Positions 1 to 8,425 of a stretch of DNA of 64,000 nt are shown piece after piece. Location of the stretch: the NCBI GenBank assembly GCA_003247835.1, contig QJYB01000061.1, positions 62,001 to 126,000 on the forward strand. Reading direction: 5' to 3'. Under the pieces are notes generated by a model. That model had not been told where the DNA came from. It searched no databases and saw nothing but the letters and a program-made list of their open reading frames with translations. The position numbers and the translations under genes were made by a program. Numbering within the stretch: the stretch's first letter is position 1; the number at the start of each line of letters is the position of its first letter. The DNA is from Gammaproteobacteria bacterium (lineage in GTDB: Bacteria; Pseudomonadota; Gammaproteobacteria; Pseudomonadales; Azotimanducaceae).

Positions 1-2
1 CC

Positions 3-437
3 CACTGGGATGAGGACATGCGCTTCCAGCACGATCTGACGAGCTTCGCGCTGGTGGGCCTGCACCGCGTGACGTCCTGCGAGCAGTGCCACGATACGCT
101 GGTATTCTCACCGCTCGGGCACGACTGCATGACATGTCACGCGGATGAGGACGTCCATGGCGGCGCAATGGGTGAACGCTGTGACAGCTGCCACAACCCG
201 GCGGGGTGGGAGCACTGGTCGTTCGACCACGCCGTGGCGACCGGTTTTGCGCTGGAGGGCGCTCATGCCTCCCTCGCCTGCGCCGACTGCCACCCTGCCA
301 ACCGCCCGGTCGGCAATCAGTCGCGCGCCTGCGTGGCGTGCCATCGCGGCGATGACGTGCACAATGGCCGTTTCGGCCAGAACTGCGACCGCTGCCACAC
401 CGGCACGAGCTTCGAGGAGTTGAAGGATGACCTCTGA
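3..437 (+). CDS. Multiheme c-type cytochrome, 5'-truncated at window edge
   Basis: Frame open from base 3 (HWDEDMRFQHD...); CxxCH motifs CEQCH, CMTCH, CDSCH, CADCH, CVACH, CDRCH; stop TGA 435-437 overlaps next start. Confidence 0.9.
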   Translation, partial: HWDEDMRFQHDLTSFALVGLHRVTSCEQCHDTLVFSPLGHDCMTCHADEDVHGGAMGERCDSCHNPAGWEHWSFDHAVATGFALEGAHASLACADCHPANRPVGNQSRACVACHRGDDVHNGRFGQNCDRCHTGTSFEELKDDL

Positions 438-1908
438 TCGCGCTCGCATGTCAGGCATTCGGACGCGCTGGTCCGGCGCGGCGCTGATCCTGGTGCTGGC
501 GATCACGGGAAAAACGGCGCTGGCCATGGAGCGCGCAGACCATTACGGGTTCGGCTTCGACCTGGACGGTGCGCACAGCGAGGTGGCCTGCGAGTCCTGC
601 CACGTGCGCGGCATCTTCAAGGGCACGCCGCGGGAGTGCGGATACTGCCATGACGGCACCGGCATCTACGCCAGCTCGTTCCGTTCGCTCAACCACCCGC
701 TGACGACGGAGAACTGCGAGGCCTGCCACACCACCACCAACTGGGTCGCCGTCAGCAACGTCGACCACGGCGAGGTGATCGGCAGCTGCTCGTCCTGCCA
801 CAATGGGCGCATCGCCGAAGGCATGCCCCCCGGTCATCTGCAGACGACGGATGAGTGCGACAGCTGCCATACGGACGTCGGCTGGCAGCTGGTGATGTTC
901 AATCACGAGGGCATCGTCGACGGCTGCGTGAGCTGCCACAACGGTGTACGGGCAACGGGTAAGCACCCACAGCACGTCGCGAGCTCCGATCTGTGCGAGA
1001 GCTGCCACAGCACCGCCGCCTGGATACCCGTGCTCTACTTCGATCACACCGGTGTCACCGGCGGGTGCGCGAGCTGCCACGATGGTGTCACCGCAAGCGG
1101 CAAGAATCCCCAGCACATTCAGAGTACGAACGTGTGCGAGGACTGCCACACCACCGAGTACTGGTCGCCCGTGGTCACCGTCGACCACGCCCAGATCCTT
1201 GGCTCCTGCGCATCCTGCCATGACGGGGTGACCGCAACCGGCAAGCATCCGCAGCACATCGCGAGCTCCAATGTCTGCGACGACTGCCATACCACGGATG
1301 CCTGGCTGCCCGCCGTCTTCGACCACGGCAGCGTCAGCCCCGGCACCTGCGCGACCTGCCACGACGGAGTGACCGCAACCGGTAAACATCCCCAGCACCT
1401 GGTGACCAACCTGTCCTGCGACGCCTGCCACTCAACGATCGCCTGGATTCCGGCGATCTTCGACCACACCAATGTCACCCCGGGGACCTGCGCGAGCTGC
1501 CACGACGGGGTGACGGCAACCGGACAGGATCCCGGCCACTTCATGACCAGCGCCTCCTGCGACGACTGTCACAGCACCACGTTCTGGACACCGGATCAGT
1601 TCGTGCACACCTCACCTGCCTATCCGGGAGACCACGCCGTCAGCCTGCAGTGCACGGACTGCCACGGCGGCAACAGCGAGATCGTCACCTGGACCGCAGC
1701 GGCCTATCAGCCCGACTGCGCAGGATGCCACGCCAACGACTTCACCCCGGGCCCGCACCGGAAGCACAACAATCCGGACACCAACTACACCGTCGACGAG
1801 CTTCGTGACTGCACCGGTGCCTGCCACATCTACACGGACAGCTCCCTGTCCACCGTCGAAACGTTCCGGCCCGGGCCGCAGCACAGCGTCCGCAGCATTC
1901 AGTTCTGA
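427..1908 (+). CDS. Multiheme c-type cytochrome (17 CxxCH + 1 CxxxCH), exported
   Basis: N-terminal hydrophobic signal (ALILVLAITGKTALA), 17 CxxCH counted plus CTGACH; 47-aa repeated di-heme modules. Confidence 0.95.
   Translation: MTSDRARMSGIRTRWSGAALILVLAITGKTALAMERADHYGFGFDLDGAHSEVACESCHVRGIFKGTPRECGYCHDGTGIYASSFRSLNHPLTTENCEACHTTTNWVAVSNVDHGEVIGSCSSCHNGRIAEGMPPGHLQTTDECDSCHTDVGWQLVMFNHEGIVDGCVSCHNGVRATGKHPQHVASSDLCESCHSTAAWIPVLYFDHTGVTGGCASCHDGVTASGKNPQHIQSTNVCEDCHTTEYWSPVVTVDHAQILGSCASCHDGVTATGKHPQHIASSNVCDDCHTTDAWLPAVFDHGSVSPGTCATCHDGVTATGKHPQHLVTNLSCDACHSTIAWIPAIFDHTNVTPGTCASCHDGVTATGQDPGHFMTSASCDDCHSTTFWTPDQFVHTSPAYPGDHAVSLQCTDCHGGNSEIVTWTAAAYQPDCAGCHANDFTPGPHRKHNNPDTNYTVDELRDCTGACHIYTDSSLSTVETFRPGPQHSVRSIQF
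808..1610 (+). repeat. Tandem 141-bp (47-aa) di-heme module repeats within the cytochrome gene
   Basis: Module starts at 808, 949, 1090, 1231, 1372 and 1513, exactly 141 bp apart; consensus TATGKHPQHxxSxxxCxDCHTTxxWxPxxxFDHxxVxPGTCASCHDGV; last copy partial. Confidence 0.92.
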
Positions 1909-1910
1909 CC

Positions 1911-4397
1911 ATGATGCGACGAATCCTCATCCTGCTGCTCCTGGTCGTGCCGCTCACCGCCAACGCTGCCGCGCTGCTGCGAGACGTCTTCTATCAGGAT
2001 CAGGAGGTCTGGGTGGACCTCGAGATCCGCCTCGGCATTCCTGTGCGGATCGATTCGTTCAACGCGGAGAAGAACGAGCTCGTCCTCGGCCTGACGGCGC
2101 TGACGAGCGAGTCCGGGGAGTGGAATGCTCAGGAGCTCCGCTTCGATGAGGACGACCGACTGCTTCAGACCGTGAGCCTGGAAGGCAGCGACCGCAAGGG
2201 CTACGTGCTGACGCTGCGCTTTGCCGCGCCGGTGAACGCGCAGCTGCTGCCCCAGTTCGACAGTAATCAGGTGCTGATGAAGCTCGCCCCTGAGCGGACC
2301 TGGGCGAGTCTGACCCGCTTCGCCAAGACCACGTCCGCGGACCCCTACACCATCAATCTGGAATCCCGACAGCGGAGCGTGCCGACCCTGGCCGACCTGC
2401 CGCGTGGCTTCGTCGAATCGAACGTCATCTACATCACCGACTTCGAGAAGGACGGCACGGTCTGGCACCGGCTGCGGCTCGGTTTCTTCGACAGCGAGCG
2501 GGAAGCAAACCGGGTCGCCGGCACCCTGCGCCGCTACTTTCCGGATGCCTGGATCGACCGGGCGAGCACAGAAGAGGTGAGCTTTGCGGAGGCGTTCCGG
2601 CTCAACCCGTCGCTCTACGTCGACAACGAGGTTGCGGCGGAAGAGACAGTCCCGGCCGCAGCCACGGAAGAGGACGTGCAGCTGACCATCGCGCTCACCA
2701 CACCCACCACCATCGACGTCGTCCCGGAACCAGCGCCGGAGCCCGTTGCCACGGACTGGACCCGGCGCGCGCCCGTCGAGCCCGAGCCGCCGGGAGAGGT
2801 GGAAGCGCTGCTGCTGGAAGCCAACCATGCCTTCGAGGAAGAGGACTGGCCCACGGCCATCAACCGCTATGGCGCGGTGATCGCCGCCGGTCAGGAGCCC
2901 TGGCGGCAGGAGGCACTGGAGATGCTGGGCGTTGCCCGCGAGCTCAACGATCAGAAGGCCCACGCCAAGCGCTACTACGAGATGTATCTGGACGACTACG
3001 CCGGTACCGAAGGGGCCGATCGTGTCGCCCAGCGCCTGGCGGCGCTGACTGCGTTCGACACCGCAAAACCGGCTGCCGCGCCGCGCAATCCGGCGGTGGC
3101 CTCCCGGCCCGCCTGGGATCTGGGCGTGCAGTTTTCCCAGTTCTATCAGCGCCAGAGCCTGAAGGTGGACAACCGCTCCGCGGTGCCGGTGAACGGGCTG
3201 TTCAACGACCTGAATCTCATGGCACGAAGGGACGGCGAGTCCGTCGACCAGGAGATGCGCGTCACCATGAGCTACCTCCTCGACTTCAGCAACAACGACT
3301 GGCTGAGCGGACGTGAGTATCAGGTGAGCGCCGCCTACTGGGACGGTTTCGTCGACCGGTTCAACGCCGGCGTCCGCATCGGCCGCCAGTCGAACTGGGA
3401 GACCGGGGCCCTCGGCCGCTTCGACGGCGCCGATCTCACCTACCGATTGAGTGACCGGATCGGTTTCGGTCTCACCGGCGGCTACCTGATCGACGCCTCC
3501 TACGACGCGCCGGACAGCAACCGCCCGTTCTTCGGACTGCGCGGCGAGTATCTGTCCGACTCCGGCAGGATCTCGCTGAAGCCGTTCTTCGTGCAGCAGT
3601 ACGCGGACGGCCAGCTGGACCGGCAGGCCATCGGCCTGCAGAGCCAGTACTACTCCGAGCGGCTCATGCTGTTCTCACTCGTCGACTACGACGTGCATTT
3701 CGCCGCGCTGAACAACCTGACGCTGACGGGTAACTTCACCTTCGGCCGTTCGCAGCTGAACGCGTCCTACGAGCACCGCAAGAACCCCTATCTCACCACC
3801 CGCAACGCGCTGATGGGACAGCCCTACGACGATCTCACGGAGTTCGAGGCGATCCTGCTCGACATGAACCTCGAGCAGATCGCCGATGACCGGACCGCCA
3901 CCAGCAACTCGATCCGCGTCGGCTGGAACCAGCGCCTGGGACAATCCTGGTCACTCAGCGCGGACGTGGTCGCGACGGATTTCTCGAGCACCGAAGCCTC
4001 CGTCGACGTTCTGGGTCTGGATTCGCAGAAGACCCTGTACACGTCCGTGCAGATCCGCTCCTCGGACATCTTCGGTCGCGGCAGCTACTCGGGTCTCATG
4101 CTGCGCGTAGCGGATTCCGAAACAAGCGACACCACGTCCCTGTACTGGGACAACCGGTTCGCCTTCGGCGGCAGCTGGTTCCTCTATCCACGGTTCCGCG
4201 TCGATCATCGTGCCTTCGTCCGTACCGACGACGAGCAGTGGACGCTGCGCCCGTCCGTACGTCTCGATTACCGCCTGAACCGCAGCATCCGCTTCGAGCT
4301 GGAGAGCGGCTACGAGTGGTCGACCCGTGACTTTGCCGACCGGTCGGTGGACATCACGGGCCTGTTCCTGCGCGCCGGCTATCGCGCCTTCTTCTAG
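1911..4397 (+). CDS. Outer-membrane beta-barrel protein with N-terminal AMIN-like, SPOR-like and TPR-like regions
   Basis: Signal peptide; YTINLESRQ...VIYITDFEKDGTVWHRLRLGFFDSEREANRVAGTLRRYFPDAWI resembles SPOR; helical repeats at about aa 295-375; C-terminal ~430 aa with alternating aromatic strands ending YRAFF. Confidence 0.82.
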   Translation: MMRRILILLLLVVPLTANAAALLRDVFYQDQEVWVDLEIRLGIPVRIDSFNAEKNELVLGLTALTSESGEWNAQELRFDEDDRLLQTVSLEGSDRKGYVLTLRFAAPVNAQLLPQFDSNQVLMKLAPERTWASLTRFAKTTSADPYTINLESRQRSVPTLADLPRGFVESNVIYITDFEKDGTVWHRLRLGFFDSEREANRVAGTLRRYFPDAWIDRASTEEVSFAEAFRLNPSLYVDNEVAAEETVPAAATEEDVQLTIALTTPTTIDVVPEPAPEPVATDWTRRAPVEPEPPGEVEALLLEANHAFEEEDWPTAINRYGAVIAAGQEPWRQEALEMLGVARELNDQKAHAKRYYEMYLDDYAGTEGADRVAQRLAALTAFDTAKPAAAPRNPAVASRPAWDLGVQFSQFYQRQSLKVDNRSAVPVNGLFNDLNLMARRDGESVDQEMRVTMSYLLDFSNNDWLSGREYQVSAAYWDGFVDRFNAGVRIGRQSNWETGALGRFDGADLTYRLSDRIGFGLTGGYLIDASYDAPDSNRPFFGLRGEYLSDSGRISLKPFFVQQYADGQLDRQAIGLQSQYYSERLMLFSLVDYDVHFAALNNLTLTGNFTFGRSQLNASYEHRKNPYLTTRNALMGQPYDDLTEFEAILLDMNLEQIADDRTATSNSIRVGWNQRLGQSWSLSADVVATDFSSTEASVDVLGLDSQKTLYTSVQIRSSDIFGRGSYSGLMLRVADSETSDTTSLYWDNRFAFGGSWFLYPRFRVDHRAFVRTDDEQWTLRPSVRLDYRLNRSIRFELESGYEWSTRDFADRSVDITGLFLRAGYRAFF

Positions 4398-6286
4398 GGT
4401 TTGTACCAGATGGGCGAGCTCCAGGCCCGATCCTGCAGCGTCGCATGCAGCTCCGGGTTGGGTGGCGTGCCCGCCCGGATCGCATCCCAGGTGGACCACC
4501 GGCACTTCGGGTTCTCCAGCACGCGGACGTAGTAGAACGCGCGCTGACCGGGATCGAACGCCGGATCGGTCCACACCACGGCCAGCTGCGAGGCGCCTAC
4601 GTCCTCAGACACCGCACAGGTGCTGAGGTCCACCGTCGCGCCGTTGTCCGGGCAACGGTGGTCCATGGGCGACGGGCTCATGCCGCCGGAACAGGCCACG
4701 TCGACGACCGTCTCCCGGGGCTCACCGTTCTCGATCCAGCCCTTGACGATCTGCAGCCGCTGCAGCGGCACGCTGTCCGCATCCCGGGCCGCCCAGATGA
4801 TGAAACGGGGAGCCCGGTCACCATCGGCGAGCAGGTCACCTCCCATGGGCACGCCACCGGCGTAGGCCTGCTCCAGGATGTCGTTGCGTGACAGGATTGC
4901 CGGATCGTAGTCGTAGCCGGCGAAGAACCGCACCCGGATGTGCGGTCCGCTGGTGGAGAAGGTTTCCTTGCGCCGGAACGCCTCGAAGATGGCGTCCCGC
5001 GTGTTCGACTCCGCCCACACGCCGGCGAGTCCGGACGCGCCCCAGAACCGGGCAGTCGACTCCGCGTACTGCGGGTCGTCCGGCGGTGAATCCGGCAGCG
5101 GCACCGAACCCCGCAGATAGGGCTCGATGTCGGTGATACCCGTCTTGCTCCAGTAGTTGTCCTCCTCGAACGATCCGGCGGCGTTGTGGGTGTCCGAAGA
5201 GCCGATGACGCCGAATCTGTATGGATTGAAGCCGCTCTCCGCTTCCATCTTCAGACCGTTCAGATAGGCCTCACGGACATAGCTGCCGTGGGGTCGGGAC
5301 TTCAGGTTCGAAGCGATCCGGTAGGGCATGATCTCGAAGTCCGCCCACTCGTCGTTGGGCGAAAGCAGCGGGTGCGTGTCCGAGGTGCCTTTCACCTGCG
5401 TGTTCTCCACCAGCGGCTCGTTGCGCATGCGCTGCTCGGCATAGGCCGCATCCATGGGTTCGCCGGCGAAGTTGGTGGTCTGGAACATCCAGCCATCCGA
5501 GCCGTTGGAGTTGTGCGGAATGGCGATGGCGTCCATGCCGTTGGCCCGGTTGTTGTCCATCCAGTCCCAGAGGTCTTCGGGATTCAACGAATCGAGGCGG
5601 ACGAATGGCTGCCGGGGGACATCGCTGCCGCGGAAGATGACGTTGCGGTGCAGGTTCTCGAACGCGGGGCCCGAGGACGTGTACTCGTAGCCGATGAATG
5701 CGGTGAACCTGCCCGGGTCGTTGTTCCGCTCCGCCGCCTCGATGATCTCCTGCCAGGCGGACCGGGCCACTTCCCGGTTGTCCAGGTCGTCTCCCCCATC
5801 CGGATTCGCCGCCACTTTCTGCAGGTGGGCGATGGCTGCGGCGAACGCCTTGCGTGAGCCATCCACGGTGGTCGAGCCGCGAACCGCATCGGCCAGCTCG
5901 TGCTGAATCCGGCCTGCCGCGATCTCACGCATCATGCCGAGATAGAAGCCGTGATCCGATACGGCGAGAAAGTCGAGCGGCTTCTTCATCTGCATCATGA
6001 AGCCCGAGGCGTGCTCGATGGCTCCGCCTTTGGCGAACGTGTACGCATCGTCCGGCGTGCGTCGCGTGCCCATCAGAAACGCATCGAACGACAGGATCGT
6101 GTGCACGTGCACGTCCCCGAAGTACGCGTCGCGAAGCTGATTGACCGGTACGGCCTCCGTGTCGTCTGCTTCGGCCACGGGCATCTCCGGTTCGGCTGCC
6201 GCCGAGGTCTGCGGCGTCTCACCGGTTTCCTGTCCGCAACCCCACAGTAGAAACGCCAGCGCCATCGCCAGTGTGCGAATGTGCAT
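4394..6286 (-). CDS. DUF3604 family lipoprotein (PHP-like metal-dependent hydrolase fold)
   Basis: Lipobox LLWGC; FGDVHVHTILSFDA; VSDHGFYLG; IGSSDTHNAAG; start trimmed from track ORF to MHIRTLAMALAFLLWGCG. Confidence 0.88.
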   Translation of the reverse strand: MHIRTLAMALAFLLWGCGQETGETPQTSAAAEPEMPVAEADDTEAVPVNQLRDAYFGDVHVHTILSFDAFLMGTRRTPDDAYTFAKGGAIEHASGFMMQMKKPLDFLAVSDHGFYLGMMREIAAGRIQHELADAVRGSTTVDGSRKAFAAAIAHLQKVAANPDGGDDLDNREVARSAWQEIIEAAERNNDPGRFTAFIGYEYTSSGPAFENLHRNVIFRGSDVPRQPFVRLDSLNPEDLWDWMDNNRANGMDAIAIPHNSNGSDGWMFQTTNFAGEPMDAAYAEQRMRNEPLVENTQVKGTSDTHPLLSPNDEWADFEIMPYRIASNLKSRPHGSYVREAYLNGLKMEAESGFNPYRFGVIGSSDTHNAAGSFEEDNYWSKTGITDIEPYLRGSVPLPDSPPDDPQYAESTARFWGASGLAGVWAESNTRDAIFEAFRRKETFSTSGPHIRVRFFAGYDYDPAILSRNDILEQAYAGGVPMGGDLLADGDRAPRFIIWAARDADSVPLQRLQIVKGWIENGEPRETVVDVACSGGMSPSPMDHRCPDNGATVDLSTCAVSEDVGASQLAVVWTDPAFDPGQRAFYYVRVLENPKCRWSTWDAIRAGTPPNPELHATLQDRAWSSPIWYKP

Positions 6287-6368
6287 ATCCCACCCCCCAT
6301 TCAAGGATGCAAGGGATTGTCGCCGAACCGTACAATGCGGGGCAAACCGTGAGGGGGAGGGGATCATC

Positions 6369-8396
6369 ATGCGGTGGATTCGACTGAGCGCTGCATTCGT
6401 TCTGGCCTTGCTCGCTGGCTGCGCAGAGCCGCCACCGACGGCGAATGACACGGCGGCGAACGCCACCGCCGAGCCCGAAGCGGCCGCTGAGGCGCCGGTG
6501 GGCCTGCCGAGCCAGACGCTGTTCGACCCGGCGTACGACTCGGTCGCGATCTCGCCGATCCGCGACTCGGAGCGGGTCGCCCTGTTCGGCGACCTGCACA
6601 TTCACACGCGCTACAGCTTCGATGCTTACGCCTTCGGCACCCTGGCGAGCCCGTCGGACGCCTACCGCTACGCCAAGGGCGAACCGATCCGCCATCCGGC
6701 GGGATTCACGCTGAAGCTGCCCGCACCGCTCGATTTTCTCGGGGTAACCGACCACGCCATGTTCCTCGGTGCCGTTGCCCAGGCGGCGGATACCAGTACC
6801 GCATTCTCGGAGCTGCCCATGTCGCAGCCGTTCCACGACCTCAACCGTCCGGACAACCTGACCCCGGCCAGCATCGCCGACCGGGCTCAGCGGTTCTCCA
6901 CCTTCATTCCCAGCGCGGTGCAGGGCGTGACGGATGGCTCCATTCCCCGCGGTACGTTCGACGGCATCGCCCGATCCGCCTGGGCCGACATCATCGCCGC
7001 CGCGGAAGCGAACAACGATCCGGGCAAGTTCACCACCTTCGTCGCCTACGAGTACACAAGCTCCACCGACGAACGGGGCAACCTGCACCGCAACGTCATC
7101 TTCCGCAGCGGTGACCGGGTGCCTGGCGCGCCGTTCTCGCGTTTCCACTCGCAGAATCCGGAAGGTCTATGGGCCTGGATGGACAAGCTGCGAGCCCAGG
7201 GGATCGAGAGCATCGCCATTCCGCACAACTCCAACGGCTCCAATGGCGCCATGTTCATGCTCACGGACTGGGCCGGTAATCCCATCGATGCCGCCTATGC
7301 CGACACCCGTTTGCGCAATGAGCCGCTGGTGGAGGTAACTCAGGTCAAGGGCACTTCCGAGACCCACCCGCTGCTCTCGCCCAACGACGAGTGGGCGGAC
7401 TTCGAGATCATGCCGTACCGGATCGCCACCACATTGCACAGCGAGGAGAACGGCAGCTACGTGCGCCAGGCCTATCTGCGTGGGCTCAAGATGGAAGCGG
7501 AGATCGGCGCCAATCCCTACAAATTCGGCCTGATCGGGTCTTCCGACACCCACGTTGCCGCCGGTTCCTTCGAGGAAAGCAACTTCTTCTCCAAGATCGG
7601 CCTGCTCGACGCCACGCCGGCGCTGCGCGGCTCCGTACCCCTGAGCGAAGAGGCGGTTCGCATGGCCGGCGCGAGCGGTCTGCAGCAGAGCCTGAAGGAG
7701 GTGGACGGCAAGTTCTACCGGGACGGCGCCCAGCAGACCTGGGGCGCTTCCGGCCTTGCAGCGGTCTGGGCCGAGGAGAACACCCGGGATGCCATCTTCG
7801 ATGCCTTCCGCAGAAAGGAAACCTTCGCCACCAGCGGGCCGCGCCTGAGGGTGCGTCTGTTCGCGGGCTACGACTATCCGGAGAGCCTGACCGACCGCCA
7901 GGACTGGGTGCAGCAGGCCTACGCCGGCGGCGTCACCATGGGTGGTGATCTCTACGGCCGGGGCCGCGATGCGCCGGTGTTCGCCGTCTGGGCCGCCCGG
8001 GATGCCATGAGCGCTCCACTGCAGCGGCTGCAGATCATCAAGGGTGCGCTGGTGGACGGCGAGATGCGGGAAACGGTCTTCGACGTCGCCTGCTCGGACG
8101 GCCTGACTGTGGATCCCGCGACCAATCGGTGCCCGGACAACGGCGCAACGGTGGATCTCAACGACTGCTCGTTCAGCACCGGCCTGGGTGCCGGGGAGCT
8201 CGCCGCCACCTGGCACGATCCGAGCTTCAATCCCGGCGAGCGGGCCTTCTACTACGTGCGGGCCCTGGAAAACCCGACCTGCCGGTGGTCGACCTGGGAT
8301 GCGGTCAGGAACGGCACCCCGCCGCGGCCGGACCTGAAGACCACCATTCAGGAGCGGGCCTGGTCGTCGCCCATCTGGTACGTGCCGTCTGCATAG
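6369..8396 (+). CDS. DUF3604 family lipoprotein, divergent paralogue of the preceding gene
   Basis: Lipobox LLAGC; FGDLHIHTRYSFDA; long near-identical blocks shared with the 4394-6286 product; start trimmed to MRWIRLSAAFVLALLAGCAE. Confidence 0.88.
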   Translation: MRWIRLSAAFVLALLAGCAEPPPTANDTAANATAEPEAAAEAPVGLPSQTLFDPAYDSVAISPIRDSERVALFGDLHIHTRYSFDAYAFGTLASPSDAYRYAKGEPIRHPAGFTLKLPAPLDFLGVTDHAMFLGAVAQAADTSTAFSELPMSQPFHDLNRPDNLTPASIADRAQRFSTFIPSAVQGVTDGSIPRGTFDGIARSAWADIIAAAEANNDPGKFTTFVAYEYTSSTDERGNLHRNVIFRSGDRVPGAPFSRFHSQNPEGLWAWMDKLRAQGIESIAIPHNSNGSNGAMFMLTDWAGNPIDAAYADTRLRNEPLVEVTQVKGTSETHPLLSPNDEWADFEIMPYRIATTLHSEENGSYVRQAYLRGLKMEAEIGANPYKFGLIGSSDTHVAAGSFEESNFFSKIGLLDATPALRGSVPLSEEAVRMAGASGLQQSLKEVDGKFYRDGAQQTWGASGLAAVWAEENTRDAIFDAFRRKETFATSGPRLRVRLFAGYDYPESLTDRQDWVQQAYAGGVTMGGDLYGRGRDAPVFAVWAARDAMSAPLQRLQIIKGALVDGEMRETVFDVACSDGLTVDPATNRCPDNGATVDLNDCSFSTGLGAGELAATWHDPSFNPGERAFYYVRALENPTCRWSTWDAVRNGTPPRPDLKTTIQERAWSSPIWYVPSA

Positions 8397-8401
8397 CAGA
8401 C

Positions 8402-8420
8402 GCGGACGCCTGACGTCCGC
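8402..8420. terminator. Hairpin between convergent genes, possible bidirectional terminator
   Basis: GCGGACG-cctga-CGTCCGC perfect 7-bp stem between stops at 8396 (+) and 8426 (-); no clear U-tract. Confidence 0.45.
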
Positions 8421-8425
8421 CCGGA

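Noticed and set aside
451-1431. 326-aa minus-strand ORF across the cytochrome repeats
   Set aside because: Its repeats merely mirror the 141-bp cytochrome modules on the other strand.
6287-6601. N-terminal extension of the minus-strand DUF3604 ORF (track start 6601) and matching plus-strand extension from 6141
   Set aside because: Both genes have lipoprotein signal peptides at 6286 and 6369; extensions would overlap the divergent partner.
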